A DNA stretch of 39,677 nucleotides, taken from contig CADCIZ010000007.1 in NCBI GenBank assembly GCA_902801685.1, positions 1-39,677 on the forward strand. The letters run 5' to 3'. This DNA is from an uncultured Erysipelotrichaceae bacterium. GTDB taxonomy: Bacteria; Bacillota_I; Bacilli_A; RF39; UBA660. The translations under genes were made by a program, and so were the position numbers. A model generated the notes under the pieces. That model was not told where the DNA came from and did no database searches. It was given only the letters and a program-made list of their open reading frames with translations. Positions 34,676 to 39,677 of this stretch are shown here, piece by piece (position 1 is the stretch's first letter; every line of letters starts with the position of its first letter).

Positions 34676-34690
34676 TTTATTTCCTCCTTA

Positions 34691-34870
34691 TTAATAATGT
34701 ACATTTTTTAATCTTTTAGCGTCTCCCTTACTTAAGTAAGATGCTTTTCTACCACTTCTATTTGAAGCAGCATTTTTCTTTCCTGTATTATGTCTAGTTC
34801 CAGGATGACCTATTTTTCCGTTTTTTCCAACTACTTTTGCAGTTCCACTATGTTTTTTAATCTTTGGCAT
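34691..34870 (-). CDS. rpmI: Ribosomal protein L35
   Basis: A 59-residue basic protein starting MPKIKKHSGTAKVVGKNGK and ending YLSKGDAKRLKNVHY. The N-terminal MPKxKxHSG and the C-terminal GDxKRLK are L35 marks. The middle (GHPGTRHNTGKKNAASNRSGRKA) is more divergent than usual. GGAGG precedes the ATG. It lies between infC and rplT in the standard order. Confidence 0.93.
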   Translation of the reverse strand: MPKIKKHSGTAKVVGKNGKIGHPGTRHNTGKKNAASNRSGRKASYLSKGDAKRLKNVHY

Positions 34871-34880
34871 ATTTTTCCTC

Positions 34881-35411
34881 CTATTTCTCTTTCTTTGGCA
34901 TAAGCATCATTGTCATGTTACGGCCATCTAATATTGGCTTTTGCTCAATATCAGCAACATCTTTTAATGCATCTGCAAATTTATAAAGCACATCACGTCC
35001 TAGTTCAGTATGAGCCATCTCTCTACCTCTAAATCTAATAGACGCTTTAACTCTATGACCTTTTTCTAGATACTTACTAGAATTCTTAACTCTAGTATTA
35101 AAATCATGAATATCGATTGCAACAGATAAACGATACTCTTTAATATCTAAATTTGCACTTCTTTGTTTTTTTATGTTTTCTTTAGCCTTCTTTTTATTTT
35201 CATATTTAAACTTATTATAATCCATTACCTTACATACTGGCGGATTACCTTTAGGGTTAATAAGTACTAAATCAAAACCTGCATAAGAAGACAATGTCAA
35301 TGCATCCTTAAGTGATTTAACCCCCAACTGTTCTCCATTAGGACCAATAACCATAACTTCTCTTGCTCTAATTTGTTCATTTATAAACAAATCTCTTTCT
35401 CTGTTTGCGAT
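34881..35411 (-). CDS. infC: Translation initiation factor IF-3, AUC start
   Basis: The 176-residue IF-3 prevents early subunit joining and checks the start codon. Marks are FINEQIRAREVMVIGPNGEQLG (N domain), GNPPVCKVMDYNKFKYE, the Lys-rich linker, and the C domain KEYRLSVAIDIHDFNTRVKNSSKYLEKGHRVK...FRGREMAH. The frame is open back to a TTG at 35426, but the strong GGAGGTG would then lie inside the gene. Eight bases after GGAGG stands ATC, followed by codons giving ANRERDLFINE. infC is known for AUU/AUC starts that let IF-3 repress itself, so ATC at 35411 is chosen. Confidence 0.93.
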   Translation of the reverse strand: MANRERDLFINEQIRAREVMVIGPNGEQLGVKSLKDALTLSSYAGFDLVLINPKGNPPVCKVMDYNKFKYENKKKAKENIKKQRSANLDIKEYRLSVAIDIHDFNTRVKNSSKYLEKGHRVKASIRFRGREMAHTELGRDVLYKFADALKDVADIEQKPILDGRNMTMMLMPKKEK

Positions 35412-35441
35412 AACAAACACCTCCAATAATCTTACACCATG

Positions 35442-35531
35442 AAAAAAGTAGATACATAGTATCCACCTTAAAAACCATTTACGTATTTGGCTTTTTACCC
35501 ATTACTTATGCAATCGGGTGGATGTGGATAC
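35442..35531 (-). promoter_or_regulatory. L20-leader-like attenuator of infC-rpmI-rplT
   Basis: In the minus-strand leader, GTGGATAC (35459-35466) can pair with GTATCTAC (35448-35455; one G-U) to make a terminator with six U. It can instead pair perfectly with upstream GTATCCAC (35524-35531), which would prevent it. These mutually exclusive folds lie about 40 bases before infC. The layout fits the known L20 leader of Bacillus, where L20 binding favours termination. Confidence 0.8.
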
Positions 35532-35559
35532 ATCGCTTTCCTTTTTCATTACGCTTATG

Positions 35560-35588
35560 ATTATATACAATTTTTAATTGTTTGTCAA
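35560..35588 (-). promoter_or_regulatory. Consensus promoter of infC-rpmI-rplT
   Basis: TTGACA (35583-35588), a 17-bp spacer and TATAAT (35560-35565): a perfect sigma-A consensus. Transcription would begin near 35553, giving a leader of about 140 bases. Confidence 0.9.
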
Positions 35589-35594
35589 TAGTTT

Positions 35595-36566
35595 TTATTT
35601 AGTTTTTTGTTTCTGCTCGTTTGCAGCTGTTACACCACCAATAATTCCAGACTGAACAACATCTGAACCATTAATTGCAGCATATATATTTGCACCATTC
35701 GCACCATTAGTTAATATATAACTATTTACTGCATTACTAATTTTATCAGCAGGCATTCCCTTCATTCCTGCAATAATACTATTAATATTTTTTGCTCTAG
35801 CATCAGCTTCTGCTTGAGCCTCAATTTGTCTTGTTTGTGCTTTTACTTCAGCTATTTCTTTCTGGTTTTGTGCTTCAATAAGTCTTGCTTCCATTTCTAA
35901 TCTAGCTTGTAATTTTTTATTATAAAACTCTTGCATCTCTTTCGACTGTTGAACCTCTTTCTTATAAAGGCCTACAACTTCGATTCCATTTTTAAAAGCA
36001 AAATCATCAATTTCTCTTCTAATATTAAACAACTCTATATCAAAATCAGATACTGGTGTCGCTTTCCACTCACCTTTATCATTTTTATATGCACTATCTC
36101 TATAATAATAAACTCCACCTGCTAATTGAAAACGAGGATCCATCTTGATATCATTATTTTTTGGCAATTTAATATCTTTCCCAGCCAATTCTTCCCAAGT
36201 TGCTTTTTTTACAGCTGTACCAATTAGCGACTGAATTCTAGCCTTTAGTGCATCTTCTACATTTTCAGTAGAATACTCATATTTTTCAGGGTCAACAATA
36301 CGAATAGATAATACAAAATCTATATAAACAGGCTGACTATCCTTATCATCAAATTCCATTTTTTCATAATCTCGATTTTGAATACCTACATAAATAAATT
36401 TAGACTCTGCCCATGGTCTAACGAAAGCAAATCCTCCTTTTTTAACTTTTACATAATTGCCATTAAAATTAGGATCCCTTGTTATTAATACAGAATTTTT
36501 AGGGATTGCTCTAAAAAACTTTTTTACATATACGGAATAAACATCTACTTTACTATTCTCTGCCAT
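35595..36566 (-). CDS. SPFH/band 7 protein without a membrane segment
   Basis: A 323-residue SPFH-like protein with a band 7-type N-terminal half (VYVKKFFRAIPKNSVLITRDPN, YIDFVLSIRIVDPEKYEYSTENVEDALKARIQSLIGTAVK). An inserted segment (about 135-175, YYYRDSAYKNDKGEW) follows. Then comes an Ala/Glu/Gln coiled coil (215-260) and a Gly/Ala/Asn C-terminus (265-315). No transmembrane or signal segment is seen, so it is cytosolic or peripheral. It differs clearly from the stomatin-like gene at 6013. GGAGG precedes the ATG. Function unknown. Confidence 0.85.
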   Translation of the reverse strand: MAENSKVDVYSVYVKKFFRAIPKNSVLITRDPNFNGNYVKVKKGGFAFVRPWAESKFIYVGIQNRDYEKMEFDDKDSQPVYIDFVLSIRIVDPEKYEYSTENVEDALKARIQSLIGTAVKKATWEELAGKDIKLPKNNDIKMDPRFQLAGGVYYYRDSAYKNDKGEWKATPVSDFDIELFNIRREIDDFAFKNGIEVVGLYKKEVQQSKEMQEFYNKKLQARLEMEARLIEAQNQKEIAEVKAQTRQIEAQAEADARAKNINSIIAGMKGMPADKISNAVNSYILTNGANGANIYAAINGSDVVQSGIIGGVTAANEQKQKTK

Positions 36567-36589
36567 AACATCCTCCTTAAGACATTTTT

Positions 36590-36618
36590 ATTTTAACATA
36601 ACCATACACTATAGTCAA
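36590..36618 (-). promoter_or_regulatory. Promoter of the soluble SPFH gene
   Basis: TTGACT (36613-36618) and TAAAAT (36590-36595) are 17 bp apart, directly after the tsaD stop. No terminator separates them. Confidence 0.65.
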
Positions 36619-36619
36619 A

Positions 36620-37624
36620 TTAGTACATGCTAAAGTTTGGCCTAGCTTTTAAATCTATATCAGTTATTATACCTAATTTATATGCATAGTATCCTGCTGA
36701 CGCAATCATTGCAGCATTATCTGTACAATATTTAATATCAGGTATTAATAAGTTAATATTATTATTATCACATTCTTTTGTAAGTCTTTCTCTAAGACCA
36801 AGATTAGCAGAAACCCCTCCAGCAATTATTATGTTATTAACATTATATTCTTTAACTGCTTTCATTGTTTTCTTAACAAGAATCTCTATTACTCTATTTT
36901 GGAATGAACTAGCTAGATCTTCTTTTCTAATCTCATTACCTCTTTGTTCTTCATTATGAACAAGATTAATAACCGCACTCTTGATACCACTAAAACTAAA
37001 GTTATATGTATCATCATCAAGCGGTATAGGAAGTTCATATGTATCTTTACCAATATGAGCTAAATAATCAACTTTAGGTCCACCAGGATATGAAACACCA
37101 ATTACACGAGCTACCTTATCATATGCTTCACCTACTGCATCATCAAGTGTTCCACCTATTTTTTTAAATGAATAATCTTTATCCATATAAACAAGTTCAG
37201 TATGTCCTCCAGATACAACTAACGATATTAAGGGAAACTCTAATCTATTTTTTAGATTATTGGCATATATATGTCCAATAATATGATGAACAGGAACTAA
37301 AGGTTTATTATAGATATATGATAAAGTTGATGCAAATGTAACACCTACAAGTAAACATCCGATTAACCCAGGTGCATAGGTAACTGCTATTGCATCTATA
37401 TCATCCATAGTCATTGATGCTTTATTTAAACATTCTTCTAATACTTGCGTAATAGATTCAATATGCATCCTACTTGCAATCTCAGGAACTACACCACCAA
37501 ATTTAGCATGGGTATCCATTTGTGATAAAACAACTGTTGCAATTTCACTTACACCATTTTTTACTATTGAAACACTTGTTTCATCACAACTTGTTTCAAT
37601 CCCTAATATATAAGTATCATTCAT
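36620..37624 (-). CDS. tsaD: tRNA N6-adenosine threonylcarbamoyltransferase TsaD
   Basis: The 334-residue catalytic subunit transfers threonylcarbamoyl to A37 of ANN-reading tRNAs. It has YILGIETSCDETSVS, the metal ligands VHHIIGHIYAN (HxxxH), LISLVVSGGHTELVY, GGTLDDAVGEAYDKVAR, NFSFSGIKSAV and IIAGGVSANLGLRERL. The frame opens at a TTG (37633), but AAGGAAG fits the ATG at 37624. It overlaps rimI by eight bases. It works with TsaB and TsaE, both encoded upstream in the same operon. Confidence 0.97.
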   Translation of the reverse strand: MNDTYILGIETSCDETSVSIVKNGVSEIATVVLSQMDTHAKFGGVVPEIASRMHIESITQVLEECLNKASMTMDDIDAIAVTYAPGLIGCLLVGVTFASTLSYIYNKPLVPVHHIIGHIYANNLKNRLEFPLISLVVSGGHTELVYMDKDYSFKKIGGTLDDAVGEAYDKVARVIGVSYPGGPKVDYLAHIGKDTYELPIPLDDDTYNFSFSGIKSAVINLVHNEEQRGNEIRKEDLASSFQNRVIEILVKKTMKAVKEYNVNNIIIAGGVSANLGLRERLTKECDNNNINLLIPDIKYCTDNAAMIASAGYYAYKLGIITDIDLKARPNFSMY

Positions 37625-38033
37625 TACTATCAAACTTCCTTATCATAAGTAATCCATCTTCTTCTTTGTAATAGTTTTTCCTAGTGGCAACTATTTCAAA
37701 CTCATATTTTTTATACAAATTAATTGCAGGAATATTATTCTCATTTACCTCTAAGGTAATATTTGAGATATTCTTTTTTTTACAATAATCAATTAGATAT
37801 TCTAATAGTTTACTTGCTATTCCTTGTCTTCTATAATTATTACTAACAATTATATAATCTATATCAACTTTTTCATATATTTCTTCAAAAAATAAAGCAC
37901 CTTTAATATTTATATCATCAGAAACTATACACTTACAAAAAGGATTTTGATTACTTTTATTATAACTTGATTTAGTTTCAATTAATAATTTATTTAAATA
38001 TACAGTATCTTCTTTCTTAGAAAATCTAATCAT
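37617..38033 (-). CDS. rimI: Ribosomal-protein-alanine N-acetyltransferase RimI-like
   Basis: A 138-residue GNAT enzyme with the acetyl-CoA loop NYRRQGIASKLLEYLIDYC (Q/RxxGxG/A) and ITLEVNENNIPAINLYKKYEFEIVATRKNYY, the RimI-type ending. RimI acetylates the N-terminus of ribosomal protein S18 and may have other targets. It overlaps tsaB and tsaD by eight bases each, the common tsaB-rimI-tsaD order in Firmicutes. It ends with TGA. Confidence 0.9.
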   Translation of the reverse strand: MIRFSKKEDTVYLNKLLIETKSSYNKSNQNPFCKCIVSDDINIKGALFFEEIYEKVDIDYIIVSNNYRRQGIASKLLEYLIDYCKKKNISNITLEVNENNIPAINLYKKYEFEIVATRKNYYKEEDGLLMIRKFDSNE

Positions 38034-38631
38034 TTATTTTTTCCTCTGCTTCAGTTTTCTTTAAATAATTAGGAACAAGTTCATGTGGATTAACTGATTT
38101 ATCGTTTAAATGTTTATTAATTAATTTAATAATATTAGTATCTATAACTGCAGAATCATATACGCCATCATAACTTACAAGAATAGTATCTTCATTTTTT
38201 TTTATTGAATCTATACTAACAAGTTCTTCATTTTTAATTTTATTTAAATTACTATCATAATATCCAGTAAAAACATTTTCTCTTCTTGCATCTATTATAG
38301 AAATAATCTTATTATATTTTGTATCCACACATGCAAGATACTCTAATGTAGATATTGGATATACTGGTATATTTAAACTCCAAGATATAGTTTTTGCAAC
38401 CGTAATCCCTACTCTAACACCAGTAAAAGATCCAGGACCTACAGTCACAAATATTTTATCAATATCATTAACTTTAAAATCGACCTCATTAAAAGATTCT
38501 CTTATAAGAGGCATAATACTATTAGCCATATCTTTTAAAGTCTGATAATGTTTTTTGTTTAATACTTCTTTATCCTTAACAATATATATATTGATAAAAC
38601 TATTAGATGTATCAATAAATAAATATTTCAT
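38026..38631 (-). CDS. tsaB: tRNA threonylcarbamoyladenosine factor TsaB
   Basis: A 201-residue ASKHA-fold partner of TsaD with YLFIDTSNSFINIYIV at the N-terminus, the VTVGPGSFTGVRVGITVAKTIS signature and YPISTLEYLA, then the C-terminal ending PNYLKK. It forms a dimer with TsaD, to which TsaE binds. GGTGG lies before the ATG, eight bases after the tsaE stop. Confidence 0.96.
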   Translation of the reverse strand: MKYLFIDTSNSFINIYIVKDKEVLNKKHYQTLKDMANSIMPLIRESFNEVDFKVNDIDKIFVTVGPGSFTGVRVGITVAKTISWSLNIPVYPISTLEYLACVDTKYNKIISIIDARRENVFTGYYDSNLNKIKNEELVSIDSIKKNEDTILVSYDGVYDSAVIDTNIIKLINKHLNDKSVNPHELVPNYLKKTEAEEKIND

Positions 38632-38639
38632 AAAACCAC

Positions 38640-39096
38640 CTAAACTACTGCTTCACATAATTCTTCATATTTTTTTCCATGTGGAATAAGATGAATAGAA
38701 CGTTTATTCTCACCAAGAGATTTAATCTTAATATCTAATCTATCACTTGGTAATATATCTTTAATAGTTGAAGCCCATTCTATTATTACAACTCCACCAG
38801 CATTAAAAAATTCTTCAATACCTACTCCATCAGTATTACCATCTAATCTATACACATCCATGTGATATAACGGCATATCTCCATTATACTCCTTAATAAT
38901 TGTAAAAGTAGGAGACGTAATAGCATCAGTTACTTCCATTGCTTGCGCAAAAGCTTTAGTAAACACAGTTTTACCACTACCAAGTTCTCCATCTAAACAT
39001 ATTACCATATTAGGAAACTTCCTTCTCTGACTCAATATTTTGAGCTAACTCCATAGTATCTAATTCACTATGTGAAATAACTTTAAATTCATCCAT
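38640..39096 (-). CDS. tsaE: tRNA threonylcarbamoyladenosine ATPase TsaE, split by a +1 frameshift
   Basis: TsaE is the P-loop ATPase of the t6A complex. The body reads MVICLDGELGSGKTVFTKAFAQ (Walker A), SPTFTIIKEY, LYHMDVYRL and VVIIEWAST, all normal. The natural N-terminus, MDEFKVISHSELDTMELAQN, lies in another frame. It starts at the ATG at 39096 (GGTGAT before it) and stops at TAA (39010-39012) after 28 codons. Joining the frames needs a +1 shift between about 39010 and 39025, and gives a usual length of about 151 residues. The body alone could start only at a TTG (39035) with no ribosome binding site. The cause is a sequence error, a mutation or a programmed shift at UCC UAA. Confidence 0.85.
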
Positions 39097-39113
39097 TTCT
39101 AATCACCAAATTA

Positions 39114-39142
39114 ATTATATATTTTTTTATATGTAATTTCAA
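39114..39142 (-). promoter_or_regulatory. Promoter of the tsaE-tsaB-rimI-tsaD operon
   Basis: TTGAAA (39137-39142), a 17-bp spacer and TATAAT (39114-39119) lie between the 5S rRNA gene and the tsaE start. Confidence 0.75.
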
Positions 39143-39147
39143 TATAT

Positions 39148-39176
39148 TTGCATGTAAAAAAATGCAAAAAAAAATT
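39148..39176 (-). terminator. rRNA operon terminator region
   Basis: Nine T follow the 5S gene on the minus strand, then a 7-bp stem (TTTGCAT/ATGCAAA). The closing 5S helix plus the T-tract probably ends transcription. Confidence 0.5.
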
Positions 39177-39280
39177 ATTGGCAACTTGCTATTTTCGCAT
39201 AAACTATCTTCGCCGTTAAAGTGCTTAACTTCTGTGTTCGGGATGGGAACAGGTGTATCCACTTTGCTATCGTCACCAAT
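39177..39280 (-). rRNA. 5S ribosomal RNA
   Basis: The conserved core CACCTGTTCCCATCCCGAAC and AGAAGTTAAGCAC is present, and the ends (ATTGG/CCAAT) pair. The length of about 104 bases is short for Firmicutes (usually 112-117) and matches mycoplasma-like 5S. Ends are estimated from the terminal helix. Confidence 0.93.
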
Positions 39281-39352
39281 AAAATTAATAGAGAAATAAT
39301 TCTCTGAAAACATGATAATGTGTAATATTCACAAATTAAGAATTAATAAATA

Positions 39353-39677
<325 letters not shown>

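Noticed and set aside
37617-38033. Mycoplasma-type code with TGA as tryptophan
   Set aside because: rimI ends at a TGA that fits the family length, and tryptophans in the other genes are encoded by TGG.
39089-39313. A 74-codon frame across the 5S rRNA gene
   Set aside because: It overlaps a clear 5S rRNA on the same strand and shows no protein family.

Overview
The window reads as chromosome from a low-GC Firmicutes bacterium. It has very AT-rich intergenic DNA, strong GGAG-type ribosome binding sites, ddl-murF, ruvAB, nfo next to a DUF2624-like gene, infC-rpmI-rplT with an attenuator leader, and feoAB. TGA is used as a stop (rimI), so the standard code applies and a Mycoplasma-type code does not. 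The 5S rRNA is only about 104 nt, which is mycoplasma-like. Together with several Rpn-like nuclease genes, a CotH/polyphosphate-polymerase module and a three-copy InlB-type surface protein, this suggests an uncultured gut member of the Bacilli near Mollicutes/Erysipelotrichia (RF39-like). That placement is inference. Almost all genes lie on the minus strand, leading away from the rRNA operon at the right edge.

Layout, left to right. 1-1.5 kb: a GGDEF diguanylate cyclase and an orphan protein. 1.5-5.1 kb: ddl, a membrane-anchored murF-like ligase and an alpha/beta hydrolase. 5.2-7.3 kb: NfeD, stomatin-like SPFH protein and CPBP protease. 7.4-8.5 kb (plus strand): two overlapping flavodoxin-family genes. 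8.5-11.1 kb: an 865-residue exported protein with dockerin-like and InlB-type repeats. 11.2-14.1 kb: efp, rpmG and a class B PBP. 14.2-18 kb: DUF2624-like gene, nfo and an ABC transporter. 18-22.4 kb: PrsW-like protease, Asn-rich membrane protein and C11 protease in one operon. 22.5-24.7 kb: feoAB behind a strong hairpin. 24.7-29.9 kb: Rpn-like nuclease, DUF4956, VTC-type polyphosphate polymerase, an AAA/DUF4143 ATPase and cotH. 29.9-30.5 kb: a 633-base gene-poor stretch with a GC-rich folded segment and a transposase relic. 30.5-34 kb: HTH protein, ruvB, ruvA, small membrane protein and a second Rpn-like nuclease. 34.1-36.6 kb: rplT, rpmI, infC and a second SPFH protein. 36.6-39.1 kb: tsaD, rimI, tsaB and tsaE. 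39.2 kb to the end: 5S and the 3' part of 23S rRNA.

The most notable signals are: (i) a shared 51-bp block upstream of both Rpn-like genes that matches the sigma-H promoter consensus in both boxes with identical spacing; (ii) an 18-bp hairpin ending exactly at the feoA start codon and burying its ribosome binding site, with a G-U pair possible only in the sense RNA; (iii) a +1 frameshift in tsaE at UCC UAA; (iv) ribosomal protein L20 fused to a Rho-N/SAP-like domain, in an operon with an AUC-started infC and a terminator/antiterminator leader; (v) an unidentified GC-rich folded segment at about 29.96-30.13 kb; (vi) two 23-bp repeats one 33-bp step apart at the AAA/DUF4143 promoter.
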